Part shown: positions 20,033 through 26,712 of the stretch, one piece after another
Position numbering within the stretch: position 1 is the first letter of the stretch
Layout: each line of letters starts with the position of its first letter
NCBI GenBank assembly: GCA_945878555.1
Contig: CAMDWI010000028.1
Coordinates: 1-41,141 of the forward strand
Reading direction: 5' to 3'
Length of the DNA stretch: 41,141 nt
Source of the DNA: Klebsiella pneumoniae
GTDB taxonomy: Bacteria > Pseudomonadota > Gammaproteobacteria > Eutrophobiales > Eutrophobiaceae
Made by a program: the position numbers and the translations under genes
Notes under the pieces: model-generated
Databases searched by the model: none
Told to the model about the DNA's origin: nothing
The model's input: the letters and a program-made list of their open reading frames with translations, nothing else

Positions 20033-20806
20033 GTGAAAATCATCAGCCTGAATGTTAACGGCATCCGCTCCGCCTACCAGAAGGGATTTTTTAACTGGCT
20101 GCACAAGCAAGAGGCTGACGTCGTCTGTCTGCAGGAAATCAAGGCCGAACAGTCGCAACTGTCCGAGCATATCCTGGCGCCCGCCGGTTATTATGCCTGC
20201 TGGAACAGCGCTGAAAAGAAAGGCTACAGCGGTGTTGCCGTGTACTCCCGTACCGAACCGGATCGGATAGAGGCCAGACTGGGCTGGCACCATGCCGACA
20301 CCGAAGGCCGCTATCTGCAAACAGACTTTGGAAAGCTGTCCGTCATCTCGCTATACCTGCCCTCTGGATCGTCCGGCGAGGAGCGCCAACAGATCAAGTT
20401 TGAGTTTATGGAACAGTTCATGCCGAAGTTAAAACAGATGCGCCGCAAACAGCGTGAATTCATTATCTGCGGCGACTGGAACATCGCCCACAAACAGATC
20501 GACCTGAAAAACTGGAAGGGCAACCAGAAAAACTCCGGCTTCCTGCCCGAGGAACGCGAGTGGATGACGCGCGTGCTCGACGAGGCCGGTTTTGTCGATG
20601 CGTTCCGCGTGGTCAACCAGCAACCCGACGAATACACCTGGTGGTCCAACCGTGGCCAGGCCCGGGCAAAGAACGTCGGGTGGCGGATTGATTACCAGAT
20701 CGTCACACCGGGATTGAAAGACCTGATCAAGGGCGCCTCGATCTACCGCGACGAGCGATTCTCAGACCATGCACCGTTGATAATTGAATACGACTACAAG
20801 CCCTGA
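20033..20806 (+). CDS. xthA: Exodeoxyribonuclease III (ExoA/XthA type)
   Basis: AP endonuclease/3'-5' exonuclease of the EEP superfamily, 257 residues. Catalytic and metal residues are all present: Asn7 (NVNG), Glu35 (LQE), Asp148 and Asn150 (GDWN), Asp220 (WRIDY), and Asp245-His246 (FSDHAPL). The locus is where Pseudomonas carries crc, a catalytically dead relative that acts in catabolite repression. Retention of the active-site residues argues that this copy is a working nuclease. It is divergent from pyrE, and the region downstream is the accessory island. Confidence 0.95.
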   Translation: MKIISLNVNGIRSAYQKGFFNWLHKQEADVVCLQEIKAEQSQLSEHILAPAGYYACWNSAEKKGYSGVAVYSRTEPDRIEARLGWHHADTEGRYLQTDFGKLSVISLYLPSGSSGEERQQIKFEFMEQFMPKLKQMRRKQREFIICGDWNIAHKQIDLKNWKGNQKNSGFLPEEREWMTRVLDEAGFVDAFRVVNQQPDEYTWWSNRGQARAKNVGWRIDYQIVTPGLKDLIKGASIYRDERFSDHAPLIIEYDYKP

Positions 20807-20930
20807 TCGGGGACTTTAAAACAACCCGGGACAGGCATAAGATGACGTTTCAGGCCCGTCGCCTTTTGTTGTTGTAGCAGATGTACTGCAAGATTCAGGA
20901 AATAGACAAATTTTCAATGGAGCAGGTGTC

Positions 20931-21128
20931 ATGCTAAAAATACAATATCCAACAGATCTAACCCATCCGCCTGCCAGGTTTCGGGATGAAGTCGTTCATA
21001 AACGCCTCCTTGTGTTTTGTAATATTTCTGCACGGTTGTCTCGTTATTTAGTAGATAAGCGTGCAGCCAATGCACGGTATAGTAGAAAATTAACGTGCAG
21101 CGACCCTGTCACGTTAATACATAGTTAG
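20931..21128 (+). CDS. Small hypothetical protein at the island edge
   Basis: A 65-codon frame preceded by GGAG nine bases before the ATG. I do not recognise the product. It is basic in its second half and has no obvious membrane segment or motif. Its TAG stop lies inside the GTTAGGC heptamer at 21124-21130. It could be a small gene, a decayed remnant or chance; the ribosome site is the only positive evidence. Confidence 0.25.
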   Translation: MLKIQYPTDLTHPPARFRDEVVHKRLLVFCNISARLSRYLVDKRAANARYSRKLTCSDPVTLIHS

Positions 21129-21130
21129 GC
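21124..21130 (+). other. Left cassette boundary (integron core heptamer GTTAGGC)
   Basis: GTTAGGC matches the integron recombination core GTTRRRY. It is the exact complement of the GCCTAAC half-site that opens the attC at 21629. That is what is expected if an excised cassette closes between these two points, since the 5' end of a cassette carries the right half-site of its own attC. The sequence to the left does not look like a complete attC, so this may be an attI remnant or a secondary insertion site. Confidence 0.6.
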
Positions 21131-21136
21131 GATCAC

Positions 21137-21634
21137 ATGATTCCAGACTGGAGTGAAATTCTTTCCTTCGTTAAAGAGTCGTCTAGGACGTTCTTTATTG
21201 TTGGAGGTACCTGCTTGCTCCTTCTGTTCTTCTCGGAGAGTCTGGGTACTGAGAGCATTCGAGATGCTACTAGACCGGTGCTGGTAGTGCTTCTGATCGT
21301 ATGTGGTTTAGGGATTGCGTACTCCATTGGTGAAGGCGCCATTAGAAGCGGTCGACTCATCATTGATGCACGAGCTCGCAGAAGGAATACGATTCGTAGG
21401 CTGAGCATGCTTACGGAATATGAGAAATTTATTCTTTCTGCTTACTTCAAGGAAGGAGTTCGCAGCAAGAGCCTCGATTCGAACGATGGCAGTGTGGCAG
21501 AACTACATAGAATTGGGGTCATATTTCAATCCACACCTTACATGGATTGGGGATCACATTGTAAATACAACGTCACTGATTGGGCTTGGGACTACTTAGC
21601 GGAACATCCAGAGTTACTAAATGAAAGCGCCTAA
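21137..21634 (+). CDS. SieB-like (superinfection exclusion) membrane protein in an integron cassette
   Basis: A 165-residue protein with two transmembrane segments (about residues 17-33 and 47-64), a basic cytoplasmic turn (DARARRRNTIRRL) and a soluble C-terminal domain. The domain begins LTEYEKFILSAYFKEG and ends with an aromatic-rich WDYLAEHPELL. This layout resembles the SieB superinfection-exclusion family, which in lambdoid prophages aborts infection by other phages. The call is by pattern and is not certain. The gene fills a cassette: it starts 6 bases after the GTTAGGC boundary, and its TAA stop lies within the opening half-site of the attC. A phage-defence role is inferred. Confidence 0.5.
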   Translation: MIPDWSEILSFVKESSRTFFIVGGTCLLLLFFSESLGTESIRDATRPVLVVLLIVCGLGIAYSIGEGAIRSGRLIIDARARRRNTIRRLSMLTEYEKFILSAYFKEGVRSKSLDSNDGSVAELHRIGVIFQSTPYMDWGSHCKYNVTDWAWDYLAEHPELLNESA

Positions 21635-21733
21635 CAAAGTCTTGCAGACGGACAAATTCATAGCGTCATGCCTTTTGCAAAAAGCGCAAAAGCCACGCCA
21701 CTATGACTTTGCCGCTGAGGAACGGCGTTATGC
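21629..21733 (+). other. attC recombination site (integron cassette end)
   Basis: A 105-bp imperfect palindrome opens with GCCTAAC (21629-21635) and closes with GTTATGC (21727-21733). The two halves pair along nearly their full length. The left segment TTGCAGACGGACAAA pairs with the right segment TTTGCCGCTGAGG, leaving one extra A in the left arm, the extrahelical base typical of attC L boxes. An unpaired spacer lies between the outer and inner boxes. A TCATAG/CTATGA pair and an inner TTTTGC/GCAAAA hairpin close the middle. The single mismatch between the end heptamers is expected when the right half-site belongs to the next cassette. Confidence 0.85.
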
Positions 21734-21751
21734 GGCTTGTTCTGTCTCGGC

Positions 21752-21791
21752 TTGACATACTATATAGAATATACATACCATATATAGTATG
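21752..21791 (+). promoter_or_regulatory. Promoter and palindromic operator of the RelE/Xre toxin-antitoxin pair
   Basis: A consensus -35 TTGACA (21752-21757) is followed after 18 bases by TACCAT (21776-21781). A perfect 11-bp inverted repeat CATACTATATA/TATATAGTATG (21756-21766 with 21781-21791) spans the promoter, the usual place for antitoxin autoregulation. The toxin ATG at 21789 is inside the right arm. The predicted transcript start lies about at that codon, so the toxin mRNA would be leaderless or nearly so. Confidence 0.65.
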
Positions 21792-22070
21792 TGGATAATC
21801 TTTGAGCACAGACGGGTCGCCAGGAGTCTGGCAGCAGCTCCAATAGAAATATCCAGGCGATACGAAAAGTGGAAGGATATCGTAACTATCTCCGGCCCTC
21901 AGGGCTTAAGAAGTATCAAGGGCCTCCATGATGAGTCCCTTTCTGGAAAATGGGCTGGCTATCGCTCCTCCAGGCTCAATTTACACTATAGAGTCATTTA
22001 CAAAGTGGAGAGAGACCGGGTTTTAATTCAAGTGGAAGAAGTTACTCCGCACGACTATCGGAGAAAATAA
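21789..22070 (+). CDS. RelE/HigB-superfamily toxin
   Basis: A 93-residue protein of the RelE/ParE fold, probably an mRNA interferase. Conserved features are an N-terminal amphipathic helix with RYEKWKD, GPQGLRSIKG, the ESLSGKWAGYRSSRLN segment, the beta strand YRVIYKVE, and the closing VEEVTPHDYRR, where the HDY motif is typical of RelE-like active sites. It precedes an Xre antitoxin by one base, the reversed toxin-first order of higBA. The start is fixed by the family N-terminus, although no ribosome site is possible upstream. It lies in the second integron cassette of the island. Confidence 0.85.
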   Translation: MWIIFEHRRVARSLAAAPIEISRRYEKWKDIVTISGPQGLRSIKGLHDESLSGKWAGYRSSRLNLHYRVIYKVERDRVLIQVEEVTPHDYRRK

Positions 22071-22071
22071 T

Positions 22072-22332
22072 ATGAATGAATATGTCAAAGCAAAGCGACA
22101 GATCGAAGTTTCCGTAGGCGAGTCTGTACGGATTTTGCGCGAGTTGCAGGAATTAAGTCAGAACCAATTGGCGGAACTGGCTGGCATTCCCCAGTCCACT
22201 ATTTCGGCAATCGAAAATGATCGGGTGCAGCTTGGAGTAGAAAGAGCCAAAGTGTTGGCAAGAGCGCTACGTTGTCACCCTGCTGTGCTTGTTTTTCCAG
22301 GATGGAATGTCGAGCATGAATCAGCCGCATAA
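22072..22332 (+). CDS. Xre-type helix-turn-helix antitoxin
   Basis: An 86-residue DNA-binding protein with a Cro/C1 helix-turn-helix (about residues 20-70; LSQNQLAELAGIPQSTISAI is the recognition region). It should neutralise the upstream toxin and repress the promoter at 21752 through the palindromic operator. The C-terminus (HPAVLVFPGW) is typical of HigA-like antitoxins. Its TAA stop lies inside the GCATAAC half-site at 22327-22333, the same arrangement as in the neighbouring cassette. Confidence 0.88.
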   Translation: MNEYVKAKRQIEVSVGESVRILRELQELSQNQLAELAGIPQSTISAIENDRVQLGVERAKVLARALRCHPAVLVFPGWNVEHESAA

Positions 22333-22333
22333 C
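22327..22333 (+). other. Opening half-site of a second, apparently truncated attC (GCATAAC)
   Basis: GCATAAC is the exact complement of GTTATGC at 21727-21733, which begins this cassette. As in the first cassette, it overlaps the stop codon of the last gene. It is followed by AAACAG and then by sequence that does not fold back as an attC, and no matching GTTRRRY appears before brnT. The site therefore seems to have lost its right part. A 7-bp hairpin CATCCTG/CAGGATG lies at about 22364-22381. Confidence 0.5.
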
Positions 22334-22443
22334 AAACAGAAAATGAGGGTCAGAGTTACGATGCCATCCTGTATCCAGGATGATCGGTGAGAATCTGGGC
22401 AGTTCACTAAAGCAGCTACCAAAATAGTATCAACTCGTGACAA

Positions 22444-22480
22444 TTGACATATATGCAATATATGCATAATATGCATATAT
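22444..22480 (+). promoter_or_regulatory. Promoter and palindromic operator of brnT-brnA
   Basis: A consensus -35 TTGACA (22444-22449) is followed after 17 bases by TAATAT (22467-22472). A perfect 10-bp inverted repeat ATATATGCAT/ATGCATATAT (22458-22467 with 22471-22480) covers the -10 box, and a third half-site ATATATGCA (22449-22457) precedes it. BrnA-type antitoxins repress their own operon, and this is the likely operator. The predicted transcript start is about 6-8 bases before the brnT ATG at 22487. Confidence 0.65.
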
Positions 22481-22486
22481 TGAGTT

Positions 22487-22759
22487 ATGGTCGCCCACTT
22501 CGATCCAGGAAAGAATTCAGCCAACCTTAAGAAACATGGAGTTTCACTGGCGGAGGGTGAAGGCGTACTTAATGATCCTCTCGCGCTTACGATTGAAGAT
22601 GACGCCGCCGCGAACGAACAGCGATTCGTAACTGTGGGCATGAACGTGTTTGGATCACTCATGGTCGTGGTTCATTCCCCTCGTGGTGATGAGGCACGGA
22701 TTATTTCAGTACGAAAAGCAGACCGGAAAGAACGGAGAGATTATGAAGAAGGCCTATGA
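22487..22759 (+). CDS. brnT: BrnT-family toxin
   Basis: A 90-residue ribonuclease toxin of the BrnT family. Recognisable elements are FDPGKNSANLKKHGVSLAEG near the N-terminus, LNDPLALTIEDD, the ERR-like EQRFVTVGMNVFGSLMVVVH strand region and RIISVRKADRKERRDYEEG at the C-terminus. It overlaps brnA by 17 bases, the usual toxin-first arrangement. The ATG has no ribosome site at normal spacing. The module is outside the two cassettes but inside the same A+T-rich island. Confidence 0.9.
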   Translation: MVAHFDPGKNSANLKKHGVSLAEGEGVLNDPLALTIEDDAAANEQRFVTVGMNVFGSLMVVVHSPRGDEARIISVRKADRKERRDYEEGL

Positions 22760-22994
22760 CTTTTCCAAAGGCAAGCGTGGTGCAGTAATCCCCACAACCG
22801 GGAAAACGCGTATCACGATATACATTAACGACGCTATTCTGGAGCATTTCAAGACGCAAGCGGAAAGAACCGGTAAGGGTTATCAGACGCTAATTAATGA
22901 AGCACTTGGTGCGTCTGCTGGTCTGACCGAAGAACCCTTGACCCGCGAGATGGTCCTCCAGATTGTCCGTGAGGAAATGGCTACTTACAGGTAG
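22743..22994 (+). CDS. brnA: BrnA-family antitoxin
   Basis: An 83-residue antitoxin that binds BrnT and represses the operon. The start at 22743 lies inside the end of brnT and gives the family N-terminus KKAYDFSKGKRGAV. A ribbon-helix-helix DNA-binding part follows (TRITIYINDAILEHF, then GYQTLINEAL). The C-terminal tail of about 20 residues (LTREMVLQIVREEM) is longer than in short BrnA proteins. The frame stays open from 22650, but that start would overlap brnT far more. Confidence 0.88.
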   Translation: MKKAYDFSKGKRGAVIPTTGKTRITIYINDAILEHFKTQAERTGKGYQTLINEALGASAGLTEEPLTREMVLQIVREEMATYR

Positions 22995-23005
22995 GAATAT
23001 CCGGA

Positions 23006-23029
23006 ACCCGTTGGTTGCGGGTCTTGTTG
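23006..23029 (+). terminator. Weak hairpin after brnA
   Basis: A 5-bp stem ACCCG/CGGGT (23006-23010 with 23018-23022) with a 7-base loop, followed by CTTGTTG. It sits 11 bases after the brnA stop and may end that transcript, but the stem is short. The rest of the gap up to 23181 shows no other clear feature. Confidence 0.3.
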
Positions 23030-23181
23030 AGACAACTTTCGGGCCAGAATCAGACCAATAACCCTGAGCACAGTGGTCACGAGGTGGCAAATTCGTATCA
23101 GGGCTTTTATACTTACAGTACACAATTAAACTCGCGCACATAGACGTGAGCAGAGCCACCTAACTCAACCAGAGAAACCAT

Positions 23182-24222
23182 ATGATTACGCAAATCCCCA
23201 GACTCGTTGTTTTCATTTTTACCATGGCGATCTTCCAGTCAGCACTTGCCCAGAGTATGAAACCGGGCGAGGGTGGCAGTGTGGTCCAGGGTGGCGCAGG
23301 CACGTCCGGCGTTACACAGGACTCCACCGGGCTTGCACACTGCGACAAACCGATGGGCGCACTGGCCGTAGTAGAACCACAGGATGCGGTCACGGCCGCC
23401 CTGAGCAGCTACAGCCTGCAATCACCAGTCAGCGTGATCCGCATGATGGTGCAACAGTCGAACTGTTTCATAGTGGTCGAACGTGGTCAGGGCATGCAGA
23501 ACATGATGCAGGAACGGGCGCTGATGGAGTCGGGTGAGTTACGTCAGAATTCCAACATCGGCGGTGGGCAGATGGTCGTGGCCGATTTTATTCTGACACC
23601 GTCCGTCGTGTTTTCAGATAACAATGCCGGCGGAATCGGGGGTGGTGTCGGTGGCGCACTTGGTGGACTGATAGGTGGGCGTGCCGGCAGTGTGATCGGC
23701 GGCATCGCCGGAGGCGTGAAGTTCAAGGAGGCGCAGACCAGCATGCTGGTGTCCGATGCACGCTCGGGTGTGCAGGTGGCCGCAGCAGAAGGCAGCGCCA
23801 AAAAGGCCGATTTGAACCTTGGTGGGTTCATGGGGGGTAGCGGTGGAGGTGGTGCGCTGGGTGGTTATGCCAGTACCGCCGAGGGCAAGATGATTGTCGC
23901 CAGTCTGGCCGATAATTACAATAATATTGTGAACGTAGTAAGGAATGACCCAAGTCTGCAACGGGATGTAGGCAGTCTCGCGCAGGAGGCCGCGAAGGGC
24001 GGTACCACGTCAGCCGGTGCGGTGTTTAATGAAGGCGATGTGCTGTTACCAAAGATTAACAATATCAAGTTGATGGCCGAGGCCGCAGACAGCGCCAAGG
24101 TCGTGACCACGCTGGAAAAGTCCGATGAAATGATATTCATGGGTCAGGAGCAGGCCGGGTATGTTCTAATCGAGTCCGGCAAGGGTGCAGGCTGGGTGAA
24201 AAAGGTTTTGGTTACGCGCTAG
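23182..24222 (+). CDS. CsgG-like exported protein with C-terminal SH3-like segment
   Basis: A 346-residue protein with a signal peptide (about residues 1-23, ending ALAQ). The middle part is CsgG-like: SPVSVIRMMVQQSNCFIVVERGQGM followed in the same region by a short helix and GGGQMVVADFILTPSVVFSDN. A glycine-zipper stretch of roughly 28 residues follows, between about 149 and 177, which could insert in a membrane. The end (about 308-346, LEKSDEMIFMGQEQAGYVLI) looks like a bacterial SH3 fold. CsgG itself forms the curli secretion pore, but no curli genes are seen here, so a secretion role is not implied. The gene borders the accessory island. Confidence 0.7.
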   Translation: MITQIPRLVVFIFTMAIFQSALAQSMKPGEGGSVVQGGAGTSGVTQDSTGLAHCDKPMGALAVVEPQDAVTAALSSYSLQSPVSVIRMMVQQSNCFIVVERGQGMQNMMQERALMESGELRQNSNIGGGQMVVADFILTPSVVFSDNNAGGIGGGVGGALGGLIGGRAGSVIGGIAGGVKFKEAQTSMLVSDARSGVQVAAAEGSAKKADLNLGGFMGGSGGGGALGGYASTAEGKMIVASLADNYNNIVNVVRNDPSLQRDVGSLAQEAAKGGTTSAGAVFNEGDVLLPKINNIKLMAEAADSAKVVTTLEKSDEMIFMGQEQAGYVLIESGKGAGWVKKVLVTR

Positions 24223-24264
24223 TCATCCCGGCACATTCTGATAGTTATTATGAGGTACAAATAA

Positions 24265-24669
24265 ATGAAAAATAAACAATGTCACCTCGCTTGTGTTGCT
24301 CTGGCACTGGCCATGACGATTGCAAGCCACCCTCTGGCAGCGCAGTCGGCAGGTGAAGAATGGGAATATCAGGGCAATATCGACATGATGGGCATGAAAA
24401 TGCCCATACCTCCGACCAAACGTTGCCAGAATCCGGCAGAGGAAAATATCACTCCACCTGTGGATAGTAATTGTGAGGTCAAAGACGTCATGACCGAAGG
24501 CAACACGACCAACTTCAGGATTGTTTGCGGTGAGCCCGATCCGATGGAAGGCAGTGGCACCACCACCCACACAGACGATAAAGTGGATGTCAGTTACACA
24601 ATGACAGCAGAAGGCGCCGTGATGGCATTTACGATGACGGGCAAAAAGCTGGGTGCTTGTACGCTGTAG
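24265..24669 (+). CDS. DUF3617-domain exported protein
   Basis: A 134-residue protein with a signal peptide (about residues 1-26, ending PLAAQ). Its domain matches the DUF3617 pattern: an N-terminal GEEWEYQGNIDMMGMKMP, then CQNPAEEN, a Cys pair in SNCEVKD and FRIVCGE, and a terminal GACTL. These periplasmic proteins have no known function. It starts 42 bases after the CsgG-like gene on the same strand and may be co-transcribed with it. It converges with DUF4426. Confidence 0.8.
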   Translation: MKNKQCHLACVALALAMTIASHPLAAQSAGEEWEYQGNIDMMGMKMPIPPTKRCQNPAEENITPPVDSNCEVKDVMTEGNTTNFRIVCGEPDPMEGSGTTTHTDDKVDVSYTMTAEGAVMAFTMTGKKLGACTL

Positions 24670-24701
24670 AGGTCCGCAGGAGCCCTCCTGGTACAACCAG
24701 A

Positions 24702-25145
24702 CTAGTTGGTAAAAAATTCCTGCTGGAATGTCAGCGTATACGCATTGCTCTCGCCTTCCGGCGTCACGCTGATATTGAAGTTTAAAGTCTCACGATCGGC
24801 GACCGGGATCTCGGCGATGTAATAGATGGCACCTTGATCACTGATCTCCTTGATCTCAAGGTTCTTCAGCTGGGCACTCAGGTTCGTGGCAGAAGCAACC
24901 ACGGTGGCGCGGACCGGTTTGGTAGTGGTATCAAGTACCTTTTTTAATACCGAGATATTCAGCAAGGCACGGCCCTTGCTGCGGGTGATGTTGTAGCCGC
25001 GGGCGACCTCTGCAGTCAGCATGTCTGTGGTGAACGTACTGTAGTGGATCGAATAATCGCCAAAGACCTTGGCCTGCTCGGCATTCGCGCCTGGCACGCT
25101 CGCCAGCATCAACAGACCCAACACAATCGAAATATATCTGACCAT
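24702..25145 (-). CDS. DUF4426-domain exported protein
   Basis: A 147-residue protein with a signal peptide (about residues 1-22, ending ANA). It continues AKVFGDYSIHYSTFTTDML, the recognisable start of DUF4426, and ends EFFTN. Members are small periplasmic proteins of unknown role, usually encoded beside yggT-proC-yggS in gammaproteobacteria, as here. It is the most downstream gene of the minus-strand series yggS-proC-yggT-DUF4426, after a 107-base gap that holds nothing recognised. The short convergent gap to DUF3617 has a CAGGAG/CTCCTG hairpin (24677-24690) without a T-run. Confidence 0.85.
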   Translation of the reverse strand: MVRYISIVLGLLMLASVPGANAEQAKVFGDYSIHYSTFTTDMLTAEVARGYNITRSKGRALLNISVLKKVLDTTTKPVRATVVASATNLSAQLKNLEIKEISDQGAIYYIAEIPVADRETLNFNISVTPEGESNAYTLTFQQEFFTN

Positions 25146-25252
25146 GATTCATCCCCCGGTAATGGATTACAGCGTCGTGTCCTGCCTAATATAACAGACT
25201 AACCGGTCAAGGGTAGAGACAGTTTATCCAGCATGTGGGGAAACAGAATGGG

Positions 25253-25831
25253 TCAGGACCAGGCCTTGCCGAGATCCACCAGTGGATTGACCAGCAGGAT
25301 CACCGCCAGTTGCAGTGCGACAAAAACCAGGATCGGCGAAAAGTCGATTCCACCCGCCGGTGGTAACAACCGTCTGGCGCGTCGCAACAATGGTTCGGTC
25401 AGCTTGTACAGTATCACGGTCGCCGGGTTATACATGCCCGGGTTGACCCAGCCTATCAACACCTGGATAAAGACGGCGATAATAAACAGATAGATAACCC
25501 GGTGCAGGATCAGGGCGATGCTGGTTATTATCAAACCGGCAAATGCCGGACTTTGTCCGTAGGTCGCTAGACTGACCAGAACAACCTCAACCACCTTGAT
25601 CGTCAGCATCAAAACCAGTGATGACCAGTCTACACCCCGGTATCCCGGTATAAATCTGCGCAGGTAGCGCAACGGCGGGTTGGTCAGGCGGACCAGAAAT
25701 TGCGAGATTGGATTATAAAAGTCTGCACCGACCAGTTGCAGCAGGTAGCGCAGCAGGACAGCGAGCAGATACAGGTCAAAAACTGTACTGACCAGGAAGA
25801 CAAATGCCTGTGAGAGATACCCTCCGCTCAT
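25253..25831 (-). CDS. yggT: YggT-family membrane protein
   Basis: A 192-residue protein made of two repeats of the YggT unit, each with two transmembrane helices and the conserved 'NP' turn (FYNPISQFLVRLTNPPLRYLR region near residue 38; MYNPATVILYKLTEPLLR region near 133). Its molecular function is not settled; links to osmotic stress and cell-shape functions have been reported for relatives. The start overlaps the proC stop by 4 bases (ATGA). Confidence 0.92.
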   Translation of the reverse strand: MSGGYLSQAFVFLVSTVFDLYLLAVLLRYLLQLVGADFYNPISQFLVRLTNPPLRYLRRFIPGYRGVDWSSLVLMLTIKVVEVVLVSLATYGQSPAFAGLIITSIALILHRVIYLFIIAVFIQVLIGWVNPGMYNPATVILYKLTEPLLRRARRLLPPAGGIDFSPILVFVALQLAVILLVNPLVDLGKAWS

Positions 25832-26658
25832 TTCAGGTCGCCCAGCGTGGCGGCCAGTTCTTCCGAACGCCGCTTTGCGGCCGACAGGGCGTCCATGAAT
25901 ACCTGTTCCAGCTGGCCCTGTTCGATCAATACCTTCAATGCCTGTTCAGTCGTGCCGCCGGGCGAGGTTACCTGGCGTCTCAGCGTCGCGGCATCAACAT
26001 CGGATTCCAGCGCCATCTTGGCCGCACCAAATGCGGTCTCCAGTGTCAGCAGTCTCGCCTGTTCCTGCGGGAGACCCAGCCGGACAGCGGCCTTTTCTAT
26101 CATCTCCATCACGAGGAAGAAATAGGCGGGACCGCTGCCTGACAGCGCGGTGACCGTGTCCATCGCCGCCTCGTTGTCCAGCCATATGGCCAGCCCAACC
26201 GAGCGCATGATCGCCTCGGCGAGGTCGCGCTGACCGGGGGTAACGGCGGTGTTTGAATAGAGGGCCGAGGCACCGGTCCGGATCAGCGCCGGTGTATTCG
26301 GCATCACCCGCACGACGGGATGTCCTGCACCCAGTAGTTGTGCCAGGGTGGCAAGGCGTATACCGGCCGCAATCGAGATTACCAGCTGGCCTTCATTGAT
26401 ATGGCCATACAGGCGCGACACGGTGTCCCCGAGAATCTGCGGCTTGATCGCCAGCACGATCACATCGGCGTCGGCGACTGCCTGGATATTGTCTGCAAAT
26501 ATCTCGATGCCGTATCTGTCGGCAAGCGACTGTAACTTTACGGCGTCCGGATCGACGCCGCGCAAGGCGGCCGGGACATGACCATTGGCGATCAGCCCGC
26601 CTATCAGACTCTGGCCCATGTTGCCGCAACCGATAAATGCAATTCTGGTATTTTTCAT
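25828..26658 (-). CDS. proC: Pyrroline-5-carboxylate reductase
   Basis: Catalyses the last step of proline synthesis using NAD(P)H. It has 276 residues. The Rossmann motif GCGNMGQSLIGGL is at the N-terminus, ALSGSGPAYFFLVMEMI is the conserved catalytic segment, and VTSPGGTTEQAL is the family signature near residue 235. It lies in the yggS-proC-yggT series, 54 bases after yggS and overlapping yggT. Confidence 0.97.
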   Translation of the reverse strand: MKNTRIAFIGCGNMGQSLIGGLIANGHVPAALRGVDPDAVKLQSLADRYGIEIFADNIQAVADADVIVLAIKPQILGDTVSRLYGHINEGQLVISIAAGIRLATLAQLLGAGHPVVRVMPNTPALIRTGASALYSNTAVTPGQRDLAEAIMRSVGLAIWLDNEAAMDTVTALSGSGPAYFFLVMEMIEKAAVRLGLPQEQARLLTLETAFGAAKMALESDVDAATLRRQVTSPGGTTEQALKVLIEQGQLEQVFMDALSAAKRRSEELAATLGDLK

Positions 26659-26712
26659 GAATATTTGCCCTGAAAATCTGTAATTTTTTGCAAGTGTACC
26701 CGGGTTGTATGT

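Larger units (their letters stand above)
20807..21136. other. 330-base gap at the left edge of the accessory island
   Basis: This stretch holds no recognised gene. It contains one weak 65-codon frame (20931-21128) and two hairpins: GTGCA/TGCAC (21061-21075) and a 9-bp stem ATTAACGTG/CACGTTAAT (21089-21118). It ends in the recombination-site-like heptamer GTTAGGC (21124-21130). Composition becomes A+T-richer after about 20880. No clear terminator follows the exonuclease gene. Confidence 0.6.

Noticed and set aside
20033..20806. Crc catabolite-repression protein
   Set aside because: The locus matches Pseudomonas crc, but all nuclease active-site residues are present, so exonuclease III is the better call.
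20931..21130. A third full cassette with its own attC to the left of the SieB-like gene
   Set aside because: The sequence before GTTAGGC does not fold like an attC, and the hairpins there lack the half-site pattern. Only the boundary heptamer is supported.
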